Source: Carya illinoinensis (taxonomy: Eukaryota; Streptophyta; Magnoliopsida; Fagales; Juglandaceae). Taken from it: a stretch of 64,000 nt of DNA. The notes beneath the pieces are model-generated. The model worked only from the letters and a program-made list of their open reading frames with translations. It searched no databases and had not been told where the DNA came from. Each line of letters opens with the position of its first letter. The first letter of the stretch is position 1. The stretch spans positions 12,692,001-12,756,000 of the forward strand of contig NC_056758.1 in the NCBI RefSeq assembly GCF_018687715.1, written 5' to 3'. Below are positions 1 to 11,112 of the stretch, piece after piece. The translations under genes and the position numbers were made by a program.

Positions 1-631
1 CAACTTGTTGGATCCATCACCATCTCGCGGAAAATCCAACTTGCTAGTTTAAGTACCGCTGAGTTATTTCCTCCACCATAATTCCTTCCATTACGATTTC
101 TCGACCCCGATCCTTCCCCATCACCCAACTCCAACCGGCCAACGAGTCCTCCTTTGCACTCGTCTCCTCCAATTTTTTAATGAGGTGCTCCATAATGGTT
201 CGAAAGCTTCCCTATGGTGAAATATCGTTACGCAGAAGTATGGGTTATTGGAAGAACCCACCTCTGTTGACAACCGAAATTGAGAATAATTTTCTTCATG
301 ATCTTATTGATGGTAATCATACATCTTTATAATTTATTCCCTTTTTAAGCAACAACATATATGGAAATATGTAAGGATACCGGTGGCGAGAAGTTCTAAC
401 TGAGGAGGAGCAACCGCAGCAGGAGAATATAGAAACTGTGAAGAAGTCGAAGTGTGTGGAAGTGAACTGAAGGTGTGCGTGAAGAGAACTGAAGTGAAGT
501 GAAACCTAAGTGAGAAGTGGAACGATGTCGTGCACTTGTGTGAGAGTGAAACGGTGTATGTTGGAAACAATACAGTGGTGGTCCTGAACGTAGCGTATTG
601 AATAACTGGGAAGGGGCTTATAATTGTAATA

Positions 632-735
632 CGCACCGTTTGAGATTCAAGACTTCAAACGGTGCGTTTTGGGGTCATTGGGTTAAGTAGAAATTGAGTA
701 GAACGCAGCGTTTGGTTCATTACCAAACGGTGCGC
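632..735. repeat. Cluster of CGCACCGTTTG inverted repeats
   Basis: CGCACCGTTTG at 632-642 is followed by its exact reverse complement at 656-666, giving an 11-bp stem with a 13-nt loop. A related pair follows at 703-735: GCGTTTGG, then CCAAACGGTGCGC. Four copies of one decamer in alternating orientation lie within about 100 bp. This could be the terminal or subterminal part of an unrecognised mobile element or a hairpin-forming regulatory segment; nothing in the sequence decides between them. Confidence 0.5.
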
Positions 736-2322
736 TTATGCTCCTGTTATTTCGCTGGTCACTTCAGTTTTCCTTAAGCAGTTACTTACATGTCAAAGTA
801 AGGAATAAAAATAAGATAGAAACGAGTGAGGAGGATTATTGGAAAAAGTAGAATATTGTAGAATTTCTGGAGGTTGGGAGCCCTCGAAGTACTTCCGTAG
901 CAATACAAATTAGTGTGTTTTCTCTTCTAGCAACTTCTTCAAACACTTGGTGTGCATTCCTTCTATTGAGTTGACAGCGCCACATCCATCTTTTCCTGAG
1001 CCATTCTGTTACAGCAATCATCCATCACCAGTGTTATTCGGTAAGTAACTCATTATCATTACAATTTGAAGATCGGGTTTCTAACAAAATATGACTAATT
1101 GATAGACTTCCTAAACAAGACAAGATTACATAATTCAGTTTATTCTAGTAATAGTTGCCTTGCATTCCTTCCGTAACACTACCCAACACCTGTCACTGGA
1201 ATTAAGCAATTCTGCTTACTTAAGTTACGTCAAGAATGGTCAACATTGCCAGAAGAAATGCTGATCTGTGCTACCAAAGTCCTTCAGGTTTCCCATATTC
1301 AACTGACCTTAACAATGTTATTTTCGGAATGGGGGCAGGGGCAGGGTCAGGAGTAGGGCAGTTACATATACTTGGTAACACATCAGAATAGCAAGAAGTT
1401 ACTTCTTCCTTTTGGTTAGTTCAAAGGGAATAATTATTTCGTTTCGTAAAAGCAACCAAACAATGCTGTTTCATGTTCGTAATTTATTCGATGACCTTTG
1501 CATAATTTATTTATTTATTGTTTAATGAACCTCTCCGCAACAAAAATTAATCCCCTTCTCTCCAGATGCAGATGCTCGATAGTTTCAATTCGAGTAGGTT
1601 CTTGTATTAGCGCTTCTTTTTGCAATTCCCCTCTCTTCACATAGATTTAAGTTCCTAAGTCCGGATTCCATGTACCTTCCGTGTCTAAGCTTTGGCCCCG
1701 CAATAAAATATTTCCATGGCATGCATACCTCTGTCGGATACTGACTTTCCTGCCTCTGATTAACAAGATAAATAACCTCTCCTCTATACTTATTACTTAT
1801 TGTGTGTTGCATTTTTTAATTTAAATTATTTCCCTTTTGATTTTGCCAACACTTCACATTTGAAATTATTACTTGAAGAGATTCTAGTGTGTTCTACAGC
1901 TGTCCATTCACCTAGGTCCTAGCAGAGCTATGGATAATTTGGCTTTTGTCAAACCCCAGGAATTAAGAATCACTTTAACCAACTCCTTAGACACGTACCC
2001 CTTGCAACAAAGTATCTCCAAAGATGTTGAGTTTTCAAGAGGATTATCTCCAAAGAATCCGTGCAAAAGTGCGATTGAAAAATAGCTGTTCGAACATTTC
2101 ATGAGCAGTGCTATATAGGTGGCAATGAGCTTGGAACTCTTCTAACTCTGAGATCATTTTAGCTAGCCCAACACCAGTTGAATATATTCCAAGCAATTTC
2201 CATAATAGTAACTTAATTCAGAGTCTTATCATTTATTCTCAGTTTCCACATCTGTTCCAACACTTTTGATCCAAGCTAGGCCCCAAAAACCACTGGAATT
2301 ATCAAGTTCCGGGATGGATGGT

Positions 2323-2819
2323 CCATGTTAAATAGATGTGTGTTAAGGCATTTTGCAGGTAATTTCTACGGAATAAGGTGTGGGTGTAAATATTAGTCCA
2401 AGTCAATGTGGAAACAGAGAGCGTCCGACTTTAGTAACTCAGGTCTTCCACCTTTTCTAAAAGTCTTTGGCGTATGTTGTGGAGTCAGTCCAAATCAACG
2501 TGGAAATACTTAGTTTCTAAGTTTTAATTTTATAGTTCAGCCAATGAACAGACCAGAATCCTGTATTTCACGCGGTCTAGTTAGTGCTCTCACTATCCAG
2601 GTATCGGCCTGTGCAAGATATTTTTCCTTTTTAAAGGTCTTCCAGTCGCATTCATCCATGTGAAATAGATGTGGATATTAAGGCAATTTGCAGGTTTCTA
2701 CGGAGTAAGATGTGGGTGTATATATTAGTCCAAGCCAATGTGGAAATACAAAGTCTTTCACGCGGTCTAGTTAATGCTCTCACTATGTGAGATATTTTTC
2801 CTTTTTAAAAGTCTTCCCA
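2323..2819 (+). repeat. Imperfect direct duplication upstream of LRR gene
   Basis: Two blocks recur in the same order. The first, near 2323-2416, matches 2656-2750 and shares AAATAGATGTG and GTGGGTGTA. The second, near 2567-2645, matches 2756-2819 and shares CACGCGGTCTAGTTA and AGATATTTTTCC. The first copy carries roughly 150 bp more between its blocks. The second copy ends about 110 bp before the LRR reading frame, so the duplication lies in the putative promoter or 5' leader. Confidence 0.7.
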
Positions 2820-2927
2820 ACGTATTATTATATATATCAGTAGAAAAATGGAAAAAATAAGAGTGATCAGTATTTTATGCCAACAAAAAACAAGCTGATT
2901 AATTACCAAGAAATCATGAATTGAGGT

Positions 2928-5900
2928 GTGCGGCAATGTTTTCCAGTTAGGAGGCCGTGGTCTTTGGTGAAGTGTTTGATGTGGGCGTTAGTAATTTTTG
3001 TGCAAATCCATGAGCACAAAGGTTGCTTGGAGGACATTGGCCACCGTCTTCCCTCTTGGATTGAAGACGCAGATCAGATGAGCATGAGTGACTGCTGTAC
3101 TTGGGAGCGAGTCTCGTGCAACTCCACCACAGGTCATGTCATTGAACTCTGCCTCCATGATATAAAGTAACACCTTTATACAGATGGTTTCAGCGGTTCA
3201 ACAGGCGCAATTCGCGAGGAGCATTTAAATTGGTTGCTAAATGTTTCCCTATTTCAGCCTTTCAAGGAGCTAGCAAGTCTTGATTTGTCCGGCAATGAAA
3301 TTGATGGTTGCATACCTAATGAAGGTTTGGTTTTTAATTTGTGTCCCTCGCTGCTGCTTCAACTTTCACACTACAACAAAACCACCCACCCCATGCATAT
3401 ATCATCTCCCAACCAATTAAACAAAAAAGAAATAAGTTAATTTACACCCATGCTTTAAATTAACAAATTGTTTAAATGTATTCATCTCTCACAAGCTAGG
3501 ATTTAGTTGACCTTAAAAGGCCACGTGTCAAATAAGGAAGAACAAGGAAGAGATATTTGTGATATTAGGTCCCATATTTGTTGCATTTTTCTTGTGTTCA
3601 GTCCTTTCAGCCTTCCTTTCTCTTTGTTTTCTTTCCTACAGTACACTTCCAATAATCTTCTTGCAGGTTTTGAAAGGCTAGCTGTATTGAGAAGGTTGGA
3701 GGTATTGAACCTCACTTTTAATTACTTTGAAGATAGCATTTTACCATCCCTAACTCAACTTTCATCCCTTACCACATTGGTTCTTGCGCATAATGATCAT
3801 TTGGGAAATTGGGCAATAGCTGCAGGTATTGTTGTATGCAGTCTTCTTTGTGTGTATATAGATTTCTGATTATTCTTCCGACTTTCTTTTTGAAGATACA
3901 ATAATATAAGAGTTATAGTAGATACAGTTTAAAGATATGCAAGTCTCGCACATTTATTTTAAGATCAAAATTTGCTCACGTTTTCGATAAAAGAAAATAT
4001 GTGGAGTTTGAAAAAAAGAAAATACATGAAGAAGATTGTACAAATCACTTCTGTCTGTAAAATAAATATAAAGTTCTTACCCTACTTAAAGGCCTCAAGT
4101 GGGAGAAAGAAAGACGCATTAAGTATGTCATATACCATTTATTATAGTTCTGTAGGGCCCACTTGATATTTCCATCTCTCTCCCACATGCGGCCTTCAAG
4201 TTTGAGATATTGTATCAAATCCATTTACATAAATACTTAGGAATCTAGGATTACGAAGTTTTAGTTCAAATTGTGCATATCTTGCTAACAAGATCTGAAA
4301 TACTACTTTTCTAGCAAATACTACCGATCGATGACTGCATATTTGCTTTTTCATTTTACGAAATATCACGTACAAGTACAGGTTCTAAAAGCTTGTCAAA
4401 GTTAGAGAACCTAGAAACATTGGATATTAGTTTCACTAATTTCAACAAGAGCTCCATATCATCGTTGAGTACTGCAAGCAAATCATCATCCCTTAGGAAT
4501 CTGAATCTTGCTGGACTTTTGATGGAAGGACCCTTACCTGCCCAAGGCACGCATGATGATCTGTTTTATTAATTTATAGAATTTGCATTCAATTCCCATG
4601 CATCCTGTTTTATTTTCTATGTTTTATTTTGTGCAGAATTATCGACGTTAGAAAACTTGGAGAGGTTGGATTTAAGTAGGAATGGTCTCACGGACGGCTT
4701 AACACCCAAAGGTAATTCATGACTACTTGATCAGGTAGCTACCTTTCGGAATTTCAAAATTTCCAATTACAAAACTTCACCAAAGGACAAGGGTGTGCTA
4801 CTAATGGTCCATGTACCCAAAACATCACATCAAGTTTAAATGATATTAGCTACTTAATATTAGACGTTTTCTTTTTATGATTATTGTGCTATTTCTCTTG
4901 TGAATTTAACAACTGAGATATTCTTTTCTTCAGAATTCCATAGTTTGTCTAAACTGAGCAAGCTAAAGCACTTAGATTTAAGTTGGAATAACTTCGGGAA
5001 GCAAATTTTAAGAGTTTTGGGCGCCCAACTCCCAGCCCTCAAGTCTTTGAACCTAAGTACCAACGAAATCGAAGGGCCTCTTTCTATCAAAGGTATATAT
5101 GTGCATTTAAACTTGAGTTTTTTTAGATGCTTCAATGAAGAAATCATACGTCAATTTGAATTAATCTTAATTATCAAAATATGGCAAGTTATATGTACTG
5201 CTGATCATGATCTGGATCCCTCGGCACAATAATTTCAAACTAACAAATGTGTTCATTCACTATGTGCTATATAGAAATGGCTAATCTAAGCAACTTGGAG
5301 GTCTTGATCTTGCGAGATAACCTACTTACTGGAAGATTACCAATCCAAGGTAATATATATTAACTGATCCACTAATATCCAATTAAGGCAAAGATAAATT
5401 ATGCAAGTTAATGAGAGGGAATTTGCAGAATTTCTCTTTACTATCAATTTTTTTAACCTTTCTAAATATTTTTTCTCATAGTTTCTGTCTTCAAATCAAT
5501 GGTAGATTTGGCAAATTTAAGTAGGTTGGAGATTTTAGATATGCATGGAAATCACTTCACTGGGAGTATTTCTCCATATATTGGGGCACTATCCTTGGCG
5601 AAGGCTATATCCTTATCTGACAATGATTTCAATGGAGATTTTCCTTCTCAAGGTGAGTATGAAAAACAAATTAATCACCCATCTTCAATTAATTCATTAG
5701 GATTGAATGCGAGATCAACAAGTTAAAGATAGGCGCTAATTGTTGCATGATTTAGCTATTCTCATTAGTTCCCACTAGAAAATGTAGCAATTAACCATTC
5801 ATTTTTTTTTTTTTACTATATATATATAAATACACATACATACAAATTGATTTGTTAAAAAAAGTGAAGGAACTGGCCAATTTGCGCCTCGTACTAATTT

Positions 5901-6440
5901 TATTTCTTATAATAGATTTGTGCAGATTGAAGAAACTTGAAGAATTTGATATTTCGGGCAATGAATTTGAAGGGATCCTTCCTCGATGCATAAATAATAT
6001 GTCATCACTAAGATTGTTTGATATATCTGGTAATCGTTTCATTGGAAACTTGTCTTCATCTCTAATAGCTAGCTTGAGTCCCACAGCTATTGAGTATATT
6101 GATCTTAGTCATAATCTATTTGAGGGCCTATTCTCATTCAGCTTATTCGCTAATCATTCCAAGCTTGAGGTGGTTCGATTTATGAGCGACAACAGCAAAC
6201 TTGAGATTGAAACTGAAAATCCAGTCGATTGGACCCCATTATTTCAGTTAAAGGCCCTAGTATTGCGAAATTGTAATATGAACAAGCTAACGGCAATATT
6301 CCGAAGTTTCTCTTTGATCAGCACAGATTGGAAGTATTTGATTTCTCTCACAATAAGTTGAAAGGAAGCTTCCCCTTTTGGTTGCTAAAAAATATAATAC
6401 AAGGCTACGACTGCTAAATCTTAGAAATAAACTACTTTCA
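2928..6440 (+). pseudogene. LRR receptor-like protein gene, disrupted
   Basis: In intact relatives this family encodes plasma-membrane receptors with extracellular leucine-rich repeats. The first exon (about 2928-3326) has a hydrophobic signal-like start and an N-cap with CCTWERVSCNSTTGHVIEL, typical of RLP proteins. The usual helical stretch between GCLE and GHRLPSW is missing. Further exons carry LRR units: about 3668-3825, 4382-4543, 4637-4711, 4935-5092, 5274-5351, 5481-5652 and 5917-6440. Each ends near a GT donor and shows LxxLxxLDLSxN patterns. The gene is broken in four ways. A TAA at 3168-3170 interrupts the first exon in frame. A one-base deletion near 6290 and a two-base insertion near 6395 shift the last exon. 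The sequence then switches at about 6440 into gypsy reverse transcriptase, so the C-terminal LRRs, membrane segment and tail are absent. Family assignment is firm; exon edges are approximate. Confidence 0.85.
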
Positions 6441-8855
6441 GATCGAGATATGGGCATTATGAATTTAAGGTGATGCCTTTTGGGTTAGCCAATGCCCCTG
6501 CCGCTTTTATGGATTTAATGAATCGGGTATTTAGACCTTATTTGGATTCCTTTGTGGTAGTTTTCATTGATAATATTTTAATTTATTCCTGAGATTTTGA
6601 AGAGCATGTTTATCATCTTCATCTAGTTCTTGGGAAATTGAGAGAACACCAGCTATATGCCAAGCTCAGCAAATGTGAATTCTGATTGGAGGAAGTCAGA
6701 TTTCTTGGGCATGTGATTTCTCGAGATGGGGTGGCTGTTGATCCTAGTAAAGTGGAAGCCATTTTGCCATGGCAGCGTCCAACGACCGTGCGTGAGATCC
6801 GGAATTTCTTGGGACTTGCCAGGTATTACCGAAGATTTGTGGAGGGATTTTCTCACCTATCTGGACCTCTCACTGCTTTGACAAGAATGAATGCAGAATT
6901 TATTTGGTTAGACAAGTGTAAGGGAAATTTCCAAGAATTGAAGGACAGATTGACAACTGCACCAGTGTTGGCACTTCCAGAACCGCACAAGCCATTTGTA
7001 GTCTTCAGCGATGCGTCTAAATTTGGATTGGGTTGTGTCCTTATGCAGGAGGGGGACGGGTTGTTACTTATGCATCTCGTCAGCTAAAGGATCATGAGAA
7101 GAATTATCTGACGCATGATTTAGAATTAGCTGCGATTGTGTTTGCTCTTAAGATCTGGCGGCATTTTTTGTATGGAAAAGTTTGTGAAGTATACACCAAT
7201 CATAAGAGCTTGAAGTACTTGTTTTCCCAGAAGAATCTGAACATGAGATAGAGACAATGGCTAGAGTTAATCAGTGACTACCAGTGCGAGATCAAGTATC
7301 ATCCGGGGAAGGCAAATATAGTTGTGGATGCTTTGAGTCGAAAGTCGCACTTGGAAGATAAAGCCGAATTGTCAGGATTGGATTCTTTACTTTTCGGGAT
7401 GAGAAGACTCCTGATTGAAAGTTCACAGCAAGAGCAAATATTATATTCAATTCTTGATATTCGAGCAGCTGATTTTGAGGAATTGAAAACTCTTCAAAGG
7501 AAGGACCCGAAGCTGTTGGATATTAGAAAAAGAGTCAGAAAATCTAGAGGGCCGTTGCACTATAGTATGGATAAGGATGGAATTGTTCGGTTCCGAGATC
7601 GTAGAGTGGTCCCCAAAGATTCAGAATTTAAGGAGCAGATCATGGCAGAAGCTCATGCGGCCCCTTATTCAGCTCATCCTGGCAGTACAAAGATGTACCG
7701 GGACTTGAAGAAAAATTATTGGTGGGAAGGGATCAAGAAGGATATTGCCTTGTATATTGAGAAATGTCACACATGCCGTCAAGTCAAGGCCAAGCATCAA
7801 AGACCCGCTGGTATGCTCCAACCCCTCCCTATTCCTGAGTGGAAGTGGGACGACATCACGATGGATTTTGTAGTGGGCTTGCCGAGAACTCCTAGTGGAA
7901 AGAACTCAATTTTGGTGATTGTTGACCGGTTAACTAAGAGTGCTCATTTCTTGCCTGTTAATAATACTGATTCCTTGGGTAAGTTGACTCGCTTGTACGT
8001 AAAGGAGATAGTGCGGTTGCACGGCATACCGAAGAATATTGTGTCGGATCGGGAACCAAGGTTCACATCTCAGTTTTGGAAAAGTTTGCAGGCAGCATTG
8101 GGTACTAAATTGAAGTTTAGTACTGCATATCACCCTCAGATGGACGGCTAATCAGAGCGCACCATTCAGACCCTTGAAGATATGTTACGAACATGTGTTA
8201 TGGAATTTCAAGGGAGTTGGAAAAATCACTTGCCGCTCATAGAATTTGCTTATAATAATAGCTTCAATGCGTCCATCCAGATGGCTCCTTATGAAGCTCT
8301 TTATGGGAGGAAGTGCAGATCACCTTTGTGTTGGGATGAAGTCGGGGAGAATAAAATAGTTGGGCCCGAAATAATTCAAGAAATGCAAAGCCAATTGCGG
8401 ATTATCAGGGATAAAATGGCGGCAGCTCAGAGTCGTCAGAAAAGCTACGTAGATACAAGGAGGAGAGAGTTATCTTTTGAAGAAGGTGATTGGGTTGATC
8501 TCAAAGTCTCTCCCATGAAAAGAGTTAAACGTTTTGGTAAAAGGAGAAAACTGGATCTGAGATATGTTGGCCCTTTTCAGATTTTAGAGAAGGTAGAGTC
8601 CGTCGCTTATAGAATTGCTTTGCTAGAATATTTTGGGGATATTCACGATGTCTTCCATGTATTATTCTTAAAGAAGAGTTTTGGACAACAAGAGTCGCGT
8701 TTTGTCAAACTAGAGCATATTCAGTTGCAACCGGACCTTACTTATGAGGTTGTTCCTTCACAGATCATGGATTGAAAAGAGCAACAGTTGAGATCCAAGA
8801 CGATACCTCTGGTAAAGGTGGCATGGGGAGATCCGTTAGCTCAAGATTTCTCTTA
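6441..8855 (+). pseudogene. gypsy pol remnant (RT, RNase H, integrase, chromodomain)
   Basis: RT begins at [16 protein letters not shown]. Its catalytic box reads FIDN where FIDD is expected, so a metal-binding aspartate is changed. In-frame stops follow near 6591 and 6683. RNase H (about 6995-7320) has [11 protein letters not shown], a frameshift near 7050 and a TAG near 7249. Integrase (about 7324-8450) has the zinc-binding H and CHTC residues, the TMDF segment, the SDREPRF aspartate and, after a TAA at 8149-8151, the SERT glutamate. A chromodomain-like tail follows to about 8855, broken by a TGA near 8773. The protein cannot be functional. Homology is clear throughout, and the number of lesions suggests an old insertion. 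Confidence 0.85.
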
Positions 8856-8998
8856 GGAGAGAGTAGCTGACATGAGGGAGTAGTACCCCTACTTGTTTGA
8901 GTAAATGACGGTACATTTCTTAAACTTGATCTCAATGGAATTATGTGGCTTACTTCAAGTTAGTGTTTGATCTTGCAATTTCGAGGACGAAATTGTTT

Positions 8999-9013
8999 TT
9001 AAGGGGAAGAGGA
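8999..9013 (+). other. Polypurine tract
   Basis: AAGGGGAAGAGGA lies immediately before the TG start of the 3' LTR. This is the standard position for the plus-strand primer of an LTR retrotransposon and it fixes the LTR boundary at 9014. Confidence 0.8.
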
Positions 9014-11112
9014 TGTGATACCCCATCTTTACGTGTATTTTCACTAAAGGAGTTTTTTTTAATTTAATTAATATATTAGCTCTTTTATTTTAAATTATTG
9101 TATTTTAAATTGATTTTATTTTAATTGATGTGGTGTTTAATTTATTTTAGTCGTTTTATGATTTTTAAAATCGTTTTCGTCGGATCTGTTTTTGGATTCC
9201 GGAGGTGAGGACTGGACCTCATTTTCTCTTCTCTTTTCATTTTTTCATTTTTCCTTTTTTTTTTTCCCTTTCTTCTTTTCTTCTTTCTTTCTTTTCTTCT
9301 TCTTCTTTTCCTTCTCCTCTCCCACGCGCGAGTTGCTCTTCTCTTTCTCTCTGTCGCCATTCGGCTTGTGCACCCAGACCCACCGCTGTCGGTCGACGTG
9401 GCCGACAAAGCCCCCACCGATCAACTCCCCTCCAGCCGGTGCACCACCCCACCAAAAACCAGCCCCATCCGTGCCGCCTTTAACCCCCTATAGCCCATCT
9501 AAGCCGCACAACTTTTAGCCATTTCCGGCGCCGTCACTCCACCTCCACCCACCACCTCTTCATCACTTCATCCCCTACCTCTTACTGTCCTAACCCACCC
9601 ATTTCCGGCCCCGATCCGTTGCCGGAGCAGCTCCCACGAGCTCAACTCCGATCTGCTCCTTTTTGCACTTCCACCGCCATTTCAACCGTCACCCATGGCC
9701 AAAACTCACTTCCTTTACCTTCATAAACATCTCTAGACCATTCTCTATCAATTTCGTGTCTTGGTTTGTCTCCGTTCGAAAGTGGATAATTGACAACCCA
9801 CGACCACAGTGTAAAATACACTATTAAGTTATTTTTTCTCCGTCATTTGCAACGTCGTGATCCTTCGAAAAATATCTTATAGCGCTGTAAGTATTTTTTC
9901 AAACTCTATTTTATATTTAAATATATTTTTGCTCTTACAATAAATTATTGGACTGGTTAGTTGATTCCGGACTGAGTCCGAGGAGTTCGGGGGTCGAATT
10001 GATTGAGGACGGAGTTACTTGGTTTTGTTGTTTTTGTGATTGGTTGGATGTTTTGGATCTTGAGGTATGCATTGCATGATGCATTCATGTGCATTTTATT
10101 TAAAATGAGAAAATCCGGTTTTATTTGTGTAAATAGATTTTCAGGTGTGTGTATCACGACCTCAAGTCGGGATAGGGTATTATCTCGGTGGAGCTCATCT
10201 AGTCACTCGGGAGTGGATAATACTGAGTGACATCCCCTAGGTTGTCGCTGGGTGACTACCGGATCGCACGATATGGTAACACTGTCGTGTCGACTCCGTG
10301 GTTCCTAGGCTGGCAGGGAATAGAGGATGGCCTGGTCCAGGTACGCGCTAGGCGCGAGAACTGGGCATCGCTCGTTTAGGTGTCACACAGTAGTTATTAC
10401 CTGTGGTGTGGCACAGGAGCCAGAGTGTGCGGATGATCCCTAGGGAGATCATGATGTATGCAATAATTGGATCGGGTTTTTGGTTTTGGATACGGGCCAT
10501 TTTCTGGGAAAATGACGAGGTTATGTTTGAGGCTTGGTGATCCATTTTCTAGGAAAATTGTGGTTTCTTGTTTTGGGCCATTATCTGGGATAATGGCAAG
10601 GACATGTAATAAAGGTTTTGTTTTGAACCAAAATGGGATTTTGGCGTGCGTCGAAAAATGTGATTTTTATGGGACATGTGCATTTGCATTCTTTCATATA
10701 TATTGTTGAGTTTAATATGTTTTTATCTTGTGGCGTTTGGATCTTTACTTACCTGTGGCACCATATTGGTACCGTAGATTTTGATGCAGAGGTCGAGGAG
10801 GAGGAGGAGGCTGAGCTCGAGGAGGCGGCTCCGCCGGAGTATTGAGTTGGAGTTTTAGGCCTTGTAGTTTGGTTTGAAATGATATTTGTGGCTTGTAATA
10901 TTTTATTATGTATGTTTTGAATGAGTTTGTATTAAATAAAGAAAATTATGGTACTTAGTTATGAGACTTTTACTATCCGTTGCGTGTTTTTATTTGTACA
11001 TTTGTTGCATGTACACATACTTAGCACTTGGCGATAGGGTGGTGACCAGTAATGTCATCATCCCGACGTCTCAATTTTCACGTGTCCATACGTGGGATTT
11101 GGGGGCGTCACA
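9014..11112 (+). repeat. Gypsy 3' LTR (copy A), 2.1 kb
   Basis: The LTR starts TGTGATACCCC after a polypurine tract and ends GGGGCGTCACA. It is homologous to the LTRs at 29584-31475 and 32323-34722. All three share a pyrimidine-rich region, a stretch with CATTTTC...GAAAATG palindromes (10490-10600 here) and a GAGGAGGCTGAG(C/A) purine block (about 10800). The long T/C tracts at 9230-9310 create spurious open frames on both strands. Promoter and polyadenylation signals must lie inside but cannot be placed by eye. Confidence 0.85.

Larger units (their letters stand above)
1..2927. other. Non-coding flank upstream of LRR gene
   Basis: I see no gene here. The open frames are short, have biased composition and resemble no family I recognise. 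The stretch holds a hairpin cluster at 632-735 and a partial duplication at 2323-2819, both listed separately. The last 300 bases lie immediately 5' of the LRR reading frame and would hold its promoter, but no convincing TATA element could be assigned to a start. Confidence 0.5.
6441..11112 (+). mobile_element. 5'-truncated Ty3/gypsy element, Tekay-like
   Basis: The order is reverse transcriptase (partial), RNase H, integrase, chromodomain-like tail, polypurine tract and 3' LTR. The 5' LTR, primer site, gag, protease and first half of RT are missing, and the LRR gene abuts the RT directly. The integrase-then-chromodomain order and residues such as PDLTYEVVPSQIMD point to a Tekay/Del chromovirus. 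The left end is a deletion or recombination joint rather than a normal integration end, so no target duplication can be tested there. The right end falls exactly at the beginning of the tandem array. Confidence 0.85.

Noticed and set aside
9142..9518. Overlapping open frames on both strands rich in Phe/Ser or Lys/Arg
   Set aside because: They fall in a T/C tract inside the LTR; the composition alone opens the frames.
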